Source: Paenibacillus sp. FSL H7-0737 (GTDB taxonomy: Bacteria; Bacillota; Bacilli; Paenibacillales; Paenibacillaceae). Taken from it: 64,000 nucleotides of DNA. Every line of letters begins with the position of its first letter. The first letter of the stretch is position 1. Shown here piece after piece: positions 15,358-23,432 of this stretch. The notes under the pieces were generated by a model. The model was given only the letters and a program-made list of their open reading frames with translations, did no database searches and was not told the DNA's origin. The position numbers were made by a program, and so were the translations under genes. Location of the stretch: positions 4,836,001 to 4,900,000 of the forward strand of contig NZ_CP009279.1 of assembly GCF_000758545.1 (NCBI RefSeq), given 5' to 3'.

Positions 15358-16701
15358 CTAAATTTCATACTCTTCCAGAAACTTGATGTCAAAATTACCA
15401 TCCAGAAATACAGGATGCTCCAACAGTTTCTGATGGAAAGGGATCGTAGTATGGATTCCCTCCACGGCAAATTCAGCCAAGGCACGCTTCATCTTTGCAA
15501 TCGCTTCCTGACGTGTGGGTGCCCATACAATCAGCTTTGCAATCATAGAATCATAGAAAGGGGAAATCGTATACCCAGGGTACGCCGCGCTGTCTACACG
15601 AACACCGAGACCTCCAGGCGGCAAATAAAAGCCGATTTTACCTGGTGAAGGCATAAAATTACGTTCTGGATCTTCCGCATTGATACGGCATTCAATCGAC
15701 CAGCCATTAATCACGATATCTTCCTGTGTAAATGACAAAGGATTTCCTTCTGCAACCGAAATCATTTCCTTGATCAAATCCACACCCGTAACCATTTCCG
15801 TTACCGGATGCTCTACCTGAATACGAGTATTCATCTCCATGAAGTAGAACTGTCCATCCGGTCCAAGCAAGAATTCAAGCGTTCCCGCTCCCGAATAATT
15901 CACAGCGAGTGCTGCACGAACTGCTGCATTCCCCATCGCTTCACGGATATCCGGTGTAAGTACAGAACAAGGTGCCTCTTCAATCAGCTTTTGGCGACGA
16001 CGCTGTACGGAACAGTCGCGTTCACCTAAATGCACTACATTACCATGCTTATCTGCAATAATTTGAATTTCTACGTGCTTCATACCTGTAAGGTACTTTT
16101 CCAAATATACACCAGCGTTGCCGAACGCCTTCTGCGCTTCCTGTTGTGCAGCAGTAATCTGCTTCACCAATGATTCCTCGTCCTCAGCAATCCGAATGCC
16201 CTTACCCCCGCCACCTGCGGTAGCCTTAATGATAATCGGGTATCCGATATCACGACCCAGCATGACGGCTTCCTCAACATCACCTACAAGGCCATCTGAG
16301 CCCGGGATGATCGGAACTCCAGCCAGCTTCATGGTTTCCTTCGCCACAGCTTTATCACCCATACGGTTGATTGCATCTGGAGATGGCCCAATGAAGATAA
16401 TATTGCAAGATTCACAAATCTCTGCAAAATCTGCATTCTCAGCTAAAAATCCATAACCAGGATGGATGGCATCACATTCTGTTAAGGTGGCTACACTCAT
16501 AATATTTGTAAAGTTCAGATAGCTGTCCTTGGACGGCATCGGACCGATGCAGTAAGCTTCATCAGCCAACCGGACATGCAGTGAATCCCGGTCGGGTTCC
16601 GAATAGACCGCGACGGTGGAAATGCCCAGTTCTCGGCAGGCCCTAATAATGCGGACCGCGATTTCGCCGCGGTTGGCAATCAACACTTTTTGAATGTTCA
16701 T
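15358..16701 (-). CDS. accC: acetyl-CoA carboxylase biotin carboxylase subunit
   Basis: ATP-grasp enzyme that carboxylates the biotin on AccB, the first half of the malonyl-CoA-forming reaction. The 447-residue protein has the N-terminal domain (VLIANRGEIAVRIIRACRELG), the ATP-binding glycine loop TAGGGGKGIRI, the metal-binding EMNTRIQVEHPVTE with the catalytic Arg, and the C-terminal domain. Length is normal (about 450). Start ATG with GGGAGG; the leader carries a partial copy of the RBS-carrying repeat (16711-16735). It follows accB by 54 bases, the usual accB-accC operon. Confidence 0.97.
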   Translation of the reverse strand: MNIQKVLIANRGEIAVRIIRACRELGISTVAVYSEPDRDSLHVRLADEAYCIGPMPSKDSYLNFTNIMSVATLTECDAIHPGYGFLAENADFAEICESCNIIFIGPSPDAINRMGDKAVAKETMKLAGVPIIPGSDGLVGDVEEAVMLGRDIGYPIIIKATAGGGGKGIRIAEDEESLVKQITAAQQEAQKAFGNAGVYLEKYLTGMKHVEIQIIADKHGNVVHLGERDCSVQRRRQKLIEEAPCSVLTPDIREAMGNAAVRAALAVNYSGAGTLEFLLGPDGQFYFMEMNTRIQVEHPVTEMVTGVDLIKEMISVAEGNPLSFTQEDIVINGWSIECRINAEDPERNFMPSPGKIGFYLPPGGLGVRVDSAAYPGYTISPFYDSMIAKLIVWAPTRQEAIAKMKRALAEFAVEGIHTTIPFHQKLLEHPVFLDGNFDIKFLEEYEI

Positions 16702-16710
16702 GCGTTTCCT

Positions 16711-16735
16711 CCCAAAGTTTTGCGAAGCTTCCGCT
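16711..16735 (-). repeat. partial RBS-carrying repeat before accC
   Basis: Read as the accC leader, GCGGAAGCTTCGC is followed by AAAACTTTGGGAGG, resembling the ACAAAACTTTTAGGAGG end of the repeats before argR and spoIIIAF. The long inverted arms are missing, so homology is tentative. Confidence 0.4.
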
Positions 16736-16755
16736 CCATAAGTAATCTGCGGTAT

Positions 16756-17265
16756 TTATTCCGGTTTAACCAAGAATAGTGGTTGACCGTATTCTACAAG
16801 CTGACCATTCTCGGCCAGTACGGACACGATTTCACCTTTAATCTCCGCTTCCAGCTCATTCATCAGCTTCATCGCTTCGATAATGCATACCGTTGTTTTC
16901 TCACCAACACGGTCTCCAACATTAACAAACGATGGCATTTCCGGAGAAGCGGCACTATAAAATGTTCCCACCATTGGAGATACAATTTTATGTAGTTTGC
17001 CTTCTGCGACGGCTTGTGGCTGCTGCGCTGGAGGAACCTCACTGATTACTGGATAGGACACTTGCTGCACGCTCTGCGGCTGCGGGGCAGGCGTAAAGGG
17101 ATAGGCATTATAAGGAGTCGCCTGTACTGCTGTTCCATCAGCTTCAGGGCGATCCGGTTTGCGAATTGCAAGCTTCATTCCTTCGCTTTCGATCTCCAAC
17201 TCATGTACAGAGGAGGTCTGGTCCAGCAATTTAATTAATTCCTTAATTTCGCTCAACTTGAACAT
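16756..17265 (-). CDS. accB: acetyl-CoA carboxylase biotin carboxyl carrier protein
   Basis: Carries the biotin that shuttles CO2 between AccC and the AccAD transferase. The 169-residue protein has an N-terminal helical domain (KLSEIKELIKLLDQTSSVHELEIESEGMKL), a flexible Pro/Gln/Ala-rich linker (about 45-85), and the biotinyl domain (about 90-169) with VSPMVGTFY and the biotinylation motif IEAMKLMNE. ATG start with AAGGAG. It is transcribed after the terminator of the spoIIIA operon, from its own predicted promoter. Confidence 0.96.
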   Translation of the reverse strand: MFKLSEIKELIKLLDQTSSVHELEIESEGMKLAIRKPDRPEADGTAVQATPYNAYPFTPAPQPQSVQQVSYPVISEVPPAQQPQAVAEGKLHKIVSPMVGTFYSAASPEMPSFVNVGDRVGEKTTVCIIEAMKLMNELEAEIKGEIVSVLAENGQLVEYGQPLFLVKPE

Positions 17266-17330
17266 ACATTAGTTCACTCCTTCAGCTTTCTCTCGAAGCC
17301 ACTTCTTAAGCGGACAAGATAACTTTATGT

Positions 17331-17339
17331 ATTATATCA
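17331..17339 (-). promoter_or_regulatory. extended -10 promoter of accBC
   Basis: TGATATAAT on the minus strand is a TGnTATAAT extended -10 element, 66 bases before the accB start and just after the spoIIIAH terminator. No clear -35 was found, as is common for this promoter class. Confidence 0.5.
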
Positions 17340-17354
17340 TAAACGCTAGAAATG

Positions 17355-17384
17355 GAAAGAGCCCGGGAGAACCCGAGCTCTTTC
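17355..17384 (-). terminator. spoIIIA operon terminator
   Basis: GAAAGAGC-CGGG pairs with CCCG-GCTCTTTC around a 5-base loop, 28 bases after the spoIIIAH stop. The following sequence on the minus strand (CATTTCT) is only moderately T-rich. Confidence 0.65.
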
Positions 17385-17412
17385 GTCATTTTTCCTATAA
17401 TTTCACGTCTTA

Positions 17413-18324
17413 TTATTTCTCGGAAACGTATTGAACACTAACTTTATCCTGAGACACACTCAGTTCCTTCATTACGAGATCAACGATGCTAACCGCTTGT
17501 TTTACATCCAGCTTGTCACTCAGGACGACTACTTTATAGCTGTCCCCAGCTTCTTCCTTCACGATGGCTTCCCCATATTTTTGTTGAAGCTGTTCTTCGA
17601 TGCCCGTAATTTTAGATTCTTTTTCTTCAAGGTTAAGGAGCTGTTCTTGAGCAACTGCGTTATCAGCAGGCGTCTTCTCCATATCGTTAATCAAAGCCAG
17701 TAAGTCTTGTTGGCTCTTTAGATTCTTTTGCTCACGTTCATACAGGTAGTTAGTGAACATGCTGCTCGCCGATACACTTTGTGAAGCTACTTCATCCAGG
17801 ATTTCTTTATCATTCTTAGCAGGGGTTTTGGATGTTGTAGTAGCCGCTGTATCCTTAGCTGCCGTATCCTTAGTTACTGTATCCTTAGCTGCTGTGTCCT
17901 TAGTTGCTGTGTCAGAAGTTTTACTGGAGTCTTTTGCAGCAGTGTCCGTAGAAGCTTTCTCAGAGTTACCGCTGTCTGCTGCTTTACTGCTATCATCCTT
18001 AACCGCTGTAGTTGCACTGTCATCAGTAGTTGCAGTGGCTGCACTATCGTCAGTGGCTGTAGTGCCGCTAGCGTTATCTACAACGCCTCCATCAGCAACA
18101 ACATCTCCTTGATTGACAACTTCGTTCACAACGATGCCTTTGTCGCCAACCGTTGGTAATGCTGCGTTTGCTGTATCTTTTTTCAAGGAGTCTACCTGCA
18201 TAGTTCCTGCTGTGTCTTTTGGAACCGATGCACCTGAATCTTCAGTAAATAAATAGTATGCCGAGAGTACAACCATCAAACTGAGCATAGAAACCAACCA
18301 TATTGTTTGTCTTTTGCCGTTCAT
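17413..18324 (-). CDS. spoIIIAH: stage III sporulation protein AH
   Basis: Mother-cell protein whose extracellular domain binds forespore SpoIIQ to form the channel between the two cells. The 303-residue protein has one N-terminal membrane segment (about 7-26), a long low-complexity linker rich in Asp, Thr, Ala, Lys and Ser (about 35-180) and a C-terminal YscJ/FliF-like domain (about 185-303: SSMFTNYLYEREQKN, LLNLEEKESKITGIEEQLQQKYG, VVLSDKLDVKQAVSIVDLV). It is longer than the B. subtilis protein (about 218) because of the linker, which contains tandem KDTAA-like repeats. ATG start with AGGAGG. Last gene of the spoIIIA operon. Confidence 0.93.
   Translation of the reverse strand: MNGKRQTIWLVSMLSLMVVLSAYYLFTEDSGASVPKDTAGTMQVDSLKKDTANAALPTVGDKGIVVNEVVNQGDVVADGGVVDNASGTTATDDSAATATTDDSATTAVKDDSSKAADSGNSEKASTDTAAKDSSKTSDTATKDTAAKDTVTKDTAAKDTAATTTSKTPAKNDKEILDEVASQSVSASSMFTNYLYEREQKNLKSQQDLLALINDMEKTPADNAVAQEQLLNLEEKESKITGIEEQLQQKYGEAIVKEEAGDSYKVVVLSDKLDVKQAVSIVDLVMKELSVSQDKVSVQYVSEK
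17846..17913 (-). repeat. 15-bp tandem repeats inside spoIIIAH
   Basis: About four to five imperfect copies of a 15-base unit (core GTATCCTTAG on the plus strand) encode successive KDT(A/V)(A/T) pentapeptides in the linker of SpoIIIAH. In-frame units of this kind can change in number by slippage. Confidence 0.75.
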
Positions 18325-18334
18325 TCTTAATTCC

Positions 18335-18375
18335 TCCTAAAATTTAATCTAGTGGCTGCTTCGGAAGCACTCACT
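18335..18375 (-). repeat. partial repeat-family copy before spoIIIAH
   Basis: The spoIIIAH leader holds GTGCTTCCGAAGC (reverse of the GCTTCGGAAGCA core of the family) and ends in AATTTTAGGAGG. The AGTTTTGT/ACAAAACT arms are lost, so this is a degenerate copy at best. Confidence 0.35.
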
Positions 18376-18391
18376 TCTTGACTTTCTCCTG

Positions 18392-19033
18392 CTACTCTTG
18401 TTTGCGTGGTACTACTGAAATGCGCTGAATTGGGACATTCAAGCCTTTTTCGATAGCCTGCTCGATAAGTCCACGAACGACTTTGTTCTCTGCACCTTTG
18501 GCAACTACCAGTACGCCGCGTACCTGAGGCTTAATCCGCTTCGTCACAATAGGTGTTTCATCACCCGATTGCGAGTAGGTTACGATTTCGCCATCCCTCG
18601 TATATTGTGTCGTGTGACGTTTTCCACCACTGGCATCCGTCTCCTCACTAAGCTGCTGGGAGTCGTTCATATTTCGCACCACGACAATTTCTTCCGTGGA
18701 TTCCACAGTGACCATGATATCAACGGTACCGACACCAACGATTTTCTCCAAAATCTCCTTCGTCCGGTTCTCCAGTGTCTGTTCAATACTCTCGAACGAG
18801 TTAGTAGCTCCAGGATCACTCTGTACCAGCGCCGTTTGGGAGGACTGATTCAGCGGTGGCTCACGCCCCGTATTCTCGTTATCAATCTTCTTCACATTGA
18901 CGAAGGAATTAAACAGCATAATCGCTGCGCCCAGCAGACCCAGAATGATTAGCCAGCGGAAAGTATGACTTCTCTTCGGACTGCCAGCCCCACCCCCAGC
19001 CCATTGCTCCAGCTTTTTCAGCCAATTGCCCAC
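18392..19033 (-). CDS. spoIIIAG: stage III sporulation protein AG
   Basis: Ring-forming component of the SpoIIIA-SpoIIQ channel, exposed to the intermembrane space. The 213-residue protein has a short basic cytoplasmic part, one membrane segment (about 26-45, WLIILGLLGAAIMLFNSF), then a ring-building domain with KEILEKIVGVGTVDIMVTVESTEEIVV and the C-terminal RIKPQVRGVLVVAKGAENKVVRGLIEQAIEKGL. The GTG at 19033 is chosen because GGAGG lies seven bases upstream; an ATG at 19051 would overlap that RBS. Between AF and AH as in all spoIIIA operons. Confidence 0.94.
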   Translation of the reverse strand: MGNWLKKLEQWAGGGAGSPKRSHTFRWLIILGLLGAAIMLFNSFVNVKKIDNENTGREPPLNQSSQTALVQSDPGATNSFESIEQTLENRTKEILEKIVGVGTVDIMVTVESTEEIVVVRNMNDSQQLSEETDASGGKRHTTQYTRDGEIVTYSQSGDETPIVTKRIKPQVRGVLVVAKGAENKVVRGLIEQAIEKGLNVPIQRISVVPRKQE

Positions 19034-19073
19034 TCCTATCCCTCCTAACATTGATAGTTTAGAAGCTACAGAC

Positions 19074-19835
19074 TCATAACTTGACGTTATTCACAACGCC
19101 GCCATCCACTTGGATTACCTCGGGATCCAAATCCCATTTTTGTTCCAACATCTTTACGATGGACTCCGTTTCACTTGAAGTCGTGTTATTTTCTGTTACA
19201 TTTCCGTTCACTGCTTTGGGCTCATCTGCAGAAGCTGATCCACTCTCTGGATTTGTACCGATCTTTACTTCTACAGGCTCTACAGGAGCGATTGCAATCG
19301 GCGGAGCAGCGGCTGCGCTGGAATTACCTGAAGCCCCTATGGAATTAGCTGTTGCTTGGGACATTGAGACCTTCACTGCAGAGATGACAGGAATATCTTC
19401 ATTACCGGAGCCGCCGGATTTCCCCATGCCGAGCGTTACAGTGACATTAACCCCGCGTTTGCCGGTCTCGCTGATGATCTGCTCCCTCATTTGCTCAGCA
19501 ACCTCTTCTGCGGCCAGCTTTAGGCTTTGATCCTGTCGCCCTTGTGCAAGCTTTTGACCATCTGCCAGAATCTTTTCCAAAGAGGGATCTCCACTTCCCC
19601 CTCCTGTGAATAAGCCTCCCTCTTTCTCCTGACGCCCCATGGCTATACTCAGCTCGGCTATTGCATCACCTTTAAGGAGAGAAACGATCGGGCTAAGCAT
19701 GGTAAGCAAGATCAGGAGGCTCAGCACCAGCCTTGCATAACGCTCCATGGATTTGCTTGGGAGCAGTAATTCAACGAATGATGCTAGCAGCACGACAAGT
19801 ATGATCTCTCGTAGCCAATCGCCCAACCAGCTCAT
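19074..19835 (-). CDS. spoIIIAF: stage III sporulation protein AF
   Basis: Membrane component of the mother cell SpoIIIA complex. The 253-residue protein has two membrane segments (about 8-26 IILVVLLASFVELLL and 33-52 RLVLSLLILLTMLSPIVSLL), the family hallmark LPSKSMERYARLVLSL, then a soluble region with a helix EEVAEQMREQII and a beta-rich ring-building domain. It is longer than in B. subtilis (about 206) by a Gly/Ser/Ala/Asn-rich stretch near residues 165-220. ATG start with TAGGAGG, which is part of the repeat at 19851-19922. Confidence 0.92.
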   Translation of the reverse strand: MSWLGDWLREIILVVLLASFVELLLPSKSMERYARLVLSLLILLTMLSPIVSLLKGDAIAELSIAMGRQEKEGGLFTGGGSGDPSLEKILADGQKLAQGRQDQSLKLAAEEVAEQMREQIISETGKRGVNVTVTLGMGKSGGSGNEDIPVISAVKVSMSQATANSIGASGNSSAAAAPPIAIAPVEPVEVKIGTNPESGSASADEPKAVNGNVTENNTTSSETESIVKMLEQKWDLDPEVIQVDGGVVNNVKL

Positions 19836-19850
19836 CGTTTCCCTCCTAAA

Positions 19851-19922
19851 AGTTTTGTTAGCATAGCCTTCAGAGAATTTCTTCGTACAAAACTAGCTTC
19901 GTAAGCACCCGCTAAGTTTTGT
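19851..19922 (-). repeat. RBS-carrying palindromic repeat before spoIIIAF
   Basis: AGTTTTGTTAGCAT at 19851 and again AGTTTTGTTAGCAT at 19915, with ACAAAACT at 19887-19894 and GCTTCGTAAGCA between them. The layout matches the argR repeats (5977-6090), and the minus-strand end ACAAAACTTTTAGGAGG is identical to that of argR and supplies the spoIIIAF ribosome-binding site. Confidence 0.7.
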
Positions 19923-19939
19923 TAGCATAACCTTCAAGC

Positions 19940-21181
19940 TCACCTCATCATGACGGTTAAATTGCCAGCGGTTAGCATGATCGTGACGGCCATAAAAAAC
20001 ATTAACGATACAGCTGCCAAAGCAGCGAATACGTACACCATGCTTTTTCCGATGGTCTGGAGGCAGACCACAATCGGCGTCTCTCCTAATGGCTGCATTA
20101 CAGCAGCAGCTACATTGTAGATCAGAGCAAGCACCAGAATTTTGATCGCCGGAAAAGCGCAAAGGAACAAAATGATGATCACTCCGGATAGCCCAATAGC
20201 GTTCTTCACCAGGAGTGAAGCTGAGATCACTGTGTCTGTTGCATCTGCGAACATTTTTCCGATGACCGGAACAAAGTTGCCTGTAATATATTTAGCGGCC
20301 CGGATCGTAACACCATCTGTCACTGAACTCGTAATTCCCCTGACTGAAATCACACCGAGGAACACAGTGAGCAGTACTCCTAGTAATCCAGCTCCGATAT
20401 TTCTTAGCAGATTCGCCAACTGGGTCAGCTTGTATTTCTCCGACAATGCACTTACGAGATGCAGCACCGCCGAGAAGAATAATAGTGGAAAGACAATGGT
20501 GTGGATCAGTGTGCCAACGGTATGAATCATAAAAACAATTAGTGGATGTGTGACCGAGACGGTAACAATGTTCCCCATGGAAGCTAGTAACGCGAACAGT
20601 AGCGGAATCATGGCCATCATAAAATCAATCATCCGGTCGATAGCATCCTTCGCATAACCTATAGCGATATTGAAGCTGTTCACGGCAATAACGAGCACTA
20701 CCATATAACAGAGCGTATAAGCCACCTTGCTGACCGTTTTTCGCTCAAAAGCGGTTTGTAGCGTCTCCAGTATCATGCTGAGCACACTGACCATGACAAT
20801 CGTGACCAGCAGCCTTCCGTTGTACAACACCTCATGCCACATAAATCCAAGAAGCCCAGATAATACACCTTGTAAGCTGAGTCCCTTATCCCCTGGAAGC
20901 AGCATGTCCATAAGTGATGGTGTTGCCCCGTCTGGAAAAAAACCTCCGTAATCCTTCATCAGTTGATCCCAGTACGACTCCACCTTATCTGTTGGCAGAT
21001 TGTTCACCTGACCCTTGACCCACTGGTCTACTGGGGAGGAGTTCCCCGATCCAGGTGCTGGAGTTGCTGGAGAAGCTATGGCCACCTGAGCTGTACCTGC
21101 AAACCATAGAATGAAGAAGCATGGGAGCAGCAGCAGTATTATTTTTAATTTTGGAGGACGAAAAACACTGCACTTTTGCAT
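19940..21181 (-). CDS. spoIIIAE: stage III sporulation protein AE
   Basis: Polytopic membrane protein of the SpoIIIA complex. The 413-residue protein begins with a cleavable signal sequence (about 12-36, ILLLLPCFFILWFAGTAQVAIA) and has about seven or eight further hydrophobic segments; typical pieces are GLLGFMWHEVLYNGRLL, FERKTVSKVAYT and the Gly-rich NIGAGLLGVLLTVFLG. Length is close to B. subtilis (about 399). ATG start with GGGAGG. It is followed by the palindromic repeat and spoIIIAF. Confidence 0.94.
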   Translation of the reverse strand: MQKCSVFRPPKLKIILLLLPCFFILWFAGTAQVAIASPATPAPGSGNSSPVDQWVKGQVNNLPTDKVESYWDQLMKDYGGFFPDGATPSLMDMLLPGDKGLSLQGVLSGLLGFMWHEVLYNGRLLVTIVMVSVLSMILETLQTAFERKTVSKVAYTLCYMVVLVIAVNSFNIAIGYAKDAIDRMIDFMMAMIPLLFALLASMGNIVTVSVTHPLIVFMIHTVGTLIHTIVFPLLFFSAVLHLVSALSEKYKLTQLANLLRNIGAGLLGVLLTVFLGVISVRGITSSVTDGVTIRAAKYITGNFVPVIGKMFADATDTVISASLLVKNAIGLSGVIIILFLCAFPAIKILVLALIYNVAAAVMQPLGETPIVVCLQTIGKSMVYVFAALAAVSLMFFMAVTIMLTAGNLTVMMR

Positions 21182-21223
21182 AACTTCTCCTCCCTAATCG
21201 TTGCTTAGCTTCCTTCAATTGCT

Positions 21224-21613
21224 TTAAGCAGGTAGCAGCTTCATGACCGTTTCAATAATGATGCTGATAATGGGTACAGCTAGTACCATAATGAGGACTT
21301 TTCCAGCGAGCTCTATTTTGGAAGCAATCGATTCCTGCCCTGCATCACGCACAATCTGTGCTCCAAATTCAGCGATATATGAAATTCCGATGATTTTGAA
21401 CACGGTCTTCAAATAGATCATTTCCATCCCCGATGACTCTGCCACCCGCTCCAGTGTGGAAAGTATCATTCCAATCTTGCCGATTAGAAACAGGAAGATC
21501 AGAATCCCTGTGGCAGTAGCGAGGAGAAAGGCAAACATCGGTTTTTGTTCCTTCAGCACGAGAATCAATATGGTCGATATCAGCCCTATTCCAACAACTT
21601 GAATGATCTCCAT
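21224..21613 (-). CDS. spoIIIAD: stage III sporulation protein AD
   Basis: A 129-residue membrane protein with four hydrophobic segments and the family sequences LISTILILVLKEQKPMFAFLL and IGISYIAEFGAQIVRDAGQ. SpoIIIAC and SpoIIIAD are related to each other and are thought to form part of the export apparatus base. Length equals the B. subtilis protein (about 133). ATG start preceded by a purine-rich GGCG...; seven bases separate it from spoIIIAC, so translation is coupled. Confidence 0.94.
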   Translation of the reverse strand: MEIIQVVGIGLISTILILVLKEQKPMFAFLLATATGILIFLFLIGKIGMILSTLERVAESSGMEMIYLKTVFKIIGISYIAEFGAQIVRDAGQESIASKIELAGKVLIMVLAVPIISIIIETVMKLLPA

Positions 21614-21620
21614 AGCACGC

Positions 21621-21824
21621 CTATTGAAAAAGAAAGATCGTTTTTATTTCCTGCAACAGTCCGTCCAGCATTCGAATAACCATAAATAGCACAACGACGA
21701 ACCCGATTACGGTAACCCAATGTGCGAAATCTTCTTTTCCCATCTGTTTAAGCACCGTGTGTATCATGGCGATAATTATGCCAATGCCGGCAATTTGAAA
21801 AATCGCATTGACTTCAATATTCAT
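21621..21824 (-). CDS. spoIIIAC: stage III sporulation protein AC
   Basis: A 67-residue membrane protein with two hydrophobic segments (AIFQIAGIGIIIAMIHTVL and VTVIGFVVVLFMVIRML) around the conserved KQMGKEDFAHWVT. The length agrees with B. subtilis (68). The ATG at 21824 has GAGGTG six bases upstream; an ATG at 21833 would lie over that RBS. It lies between AB and AD with gaps of 13 and 7 bases. Confidence 0.94.
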   Translation of the reverse strand: MNIEVNAIFQIAGIGIIIAMIHTVLKQMGKEDFAHWVTVIGFVVVLFMVIRMLDGLLQEIKTIFLFQ

Positions 21825-21837
21825 TCCTGGCACCTCG

Positions 21838-22356
21838 CTAAAAGATCAAAATGACGATCAATGCTCCAAGCAGCAGACCCAGGCTTTTACTCAATTTTTC
21901 ATATTTGCCTTGATCCTCTCTGGCCACCGACTCCTCCTGCTTCAATTGCTGCAATGCTAACGCGATATGAGTGCTCTGATTGGACCTATCGCTTGTACCG
22001 AGAGTACAACTGAGCTGGCGGAGAATCTCTTTTTCTGTCCCCTTCAATGCGGTAGACTTCCAATGCGAGTCCATAGCCCTCTGAATGGCATCCTGGGCAC
22101 TTCGATCATGGGGTGGGCTCATCTCCTCAGCTGTTTTAATAAACAACGTTTTGAGCGGTTCCTTAGACTGAATCCCAATGCGCCGCATAGCTTCAGGCAA
22201 TGGGGTAAAGCCGTACATAATTTCTGTTTCCAGCCGCTGTAGCGCTGCTATCAAGCCTCTGATATGTCTTGGCCTGTCTGCATATTGTTTTGCAAATTGG
22301 AGCCCTGCTAACGTACCAGCCAGCACAATCAGAACGGCACCGAATAGCTTAAGCAT
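21838..22356 (-). CDS. spoIIIAB: stage III sporulation protein AB
   Basis: A 172-residue protein with a membrane segment at each end (about 2-19 KLFGAVLIVLAGTLAGL and the last 18 residues LGLLLGALIVILIF) and a helical cytoplasmic part between, resembling the type II secretion F-domain. Family pieces are RPRHIRGLIAALQRLETEIMYGFTPLPEAM and the REDQGKYEKLSKSLGLLLG end. The ATG at 22356 has AGGTGG eight bases upstream and overlaps the spoIIIAA stop by 8 bases, i.e. coupled translation. Confidence 0.94.
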   Translation of the reverse strand: MLKLFGAVLIVLAGTLAGLQFAKQYADRPRHIRGLIAALQRLETEIMYGFTPLPEAMRRIGIQSKEPLKTLFIKTAEEMSPPHDRSAQDAIQRAMDSHWKSTALKGTEKEILRQLSCTLGTSDRSNQSTHIALALQQLKQEESVAREDQGKYEKLSKSLGLLLGALIVILIF

Positions 22357-23350
22357 GTAAATCACCACCTAATCGATCCCCGGGTGAGATAAGAAGTAAT
22401 CCGCGTTTCTGTCCATCCAGAACACGAAAGGAGAGTCCTGCTTCTGAGCGATGCAGAATGACGTATCTTTCGAACATCTTTTGTTCCAATAGCCCGCCAA
22501 GCCCGGGTCTACGAGCCAGTTCTATTACTTCTTTACCGTGAGCCGAAGCAACGACTGATATTCCAGCATGCAGCGCTTCAGTGACTGCTTCAGCGTCTTC
22601 AGGACGACCAATCTCATCAGCGATCAATACATCCGGTGACAAGGAACGAATCATCATCATCATGCCTTCAGCTTTGGGACAGCCGTCGAGGATATCTGTG
22701 CGCGGACCAACATCAAAGGCGGGAATCCCGCGTCTGCTTCCGGCAATTTCAGAACGTTCATCGACAATCCCCACCTTCATACCGGGTCTTCCGCCTTCAC
22801 GTTTCCCCAAATCTCCTAAGGAGATTTGTCTTGCGATATCGCGAAGAAGTGTTGTCTTCCCATGCTGTGGAGGCGAGAGGATCAAGGTGTGCATCATACG
22901 CTGCCCCCCCTTGTCCAGCAGATAAGGTAGCACTTTATCCGCGACTCCGGGAACCTCTCGGGCTATGCGGACATTGAAGCTTGTAATATCGCGTAGATGC
23001 TCCACACCACCACCACTCAGCACCGTCCGACCAGCAAGTCCTATTCGATGGCCGCCAGGAATCGTAATAAATCCCTTTCTCAGCTCTTCTTCCATCGTAT
23101 ATAGTGAATGGTTGCTGATAAGATCTAGCAGTCTATGAGTGTCCTCCCGATCCGGCCTATAGGCTTCTTCCGGCCTTTGCGTTACGCTGCCATTTGCTCT
23201 AAGAAAGTGATATTTACCTGAATAGTTAATCTCCAGCGGACGACCTTCACGGACCCGAATCTCTTCCACCATTCCAAGTAGCGGAAGGGGAAGGCACTTT
23301 AATAGTGCTCTTACTTTTTCAGGAAACAATTGCAACCAATCATCTGCCAT
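22349..23350 (-). CDS. spoIIIAA: stage III sporulation protein AA (ATPase)
   Basis: Cytoplasmic ATPase of the SpoIIIA complex, related to secretion ATPases, thought to power the feeding channel. The 333-residue protein has the Walker A motif SPPQHGKTTLLRDIAR, Walker B DVLIADEIGRPEDAEAV, and the preceding conserved GGHRIGLAGR and RIAREVPG. Length is close to B. subtilis (307). The ATG at 23350 (MADDWLQLFPE) has GGGGG eight bases upstream; the frame is open to 23365. First gene of the operon, with a sigma-E-like promoter 44-72 bases upstream. Confidence 0.95.
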   Translation of the reverse strand: MADDWLQLFPEKVRALLKCLPLPLLGMVEEIRVREGRPLEINYSGKYHFLRANGSVTQRPEEAYRPDREDTHRLLDLISNHSLYTMEEELRKGFITIPGGHRIGLAGRTVLSGGGVEHLRDITSFNVRIAREVPGVADKVLPYLLDKGGQRMMHTLILSPPQHGKTTLLRDIARQISLGDLGKREGGRPGMKVGIVDERSEIAGSRRGIPAFDVGPRTDILDGCPKAEGMMMMIRSLSPDVLIADEIGRPEDAEAVTEALHAGISVVASAHGKEVIELARRPGLGGLLEQKMFERYVILHRSEAGLSFRVLDGQKRGLLLISPGDRLGGDLHA

Positions 23351-23393
23351 ACAAAGTACCCCCAAGTTGTCCTCTATCTAATTGCTTTATTCC

Positions 23394-23422
23394 ATATTTA
23401 TGCTTGTACGCGCTCAATATGC
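23394..23422 (-). promoter_or_regulatory. sigma-E-like promoter of the spoIIIA operon
   Basis: On the minus strand GCATATT (23422-23416) matches the sigma-E -35 pattern KMATATT exactly, and CATAAATAT (23402-23394) resembles CATACAnT with one mismatch; the spacer is 13 bases, one short of usual. In B. subtilis this operon is transcribed by sigma-E, which supports the call. Confidence 0.45.
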
Positions 23423-23432
23423 CTATCATCTA

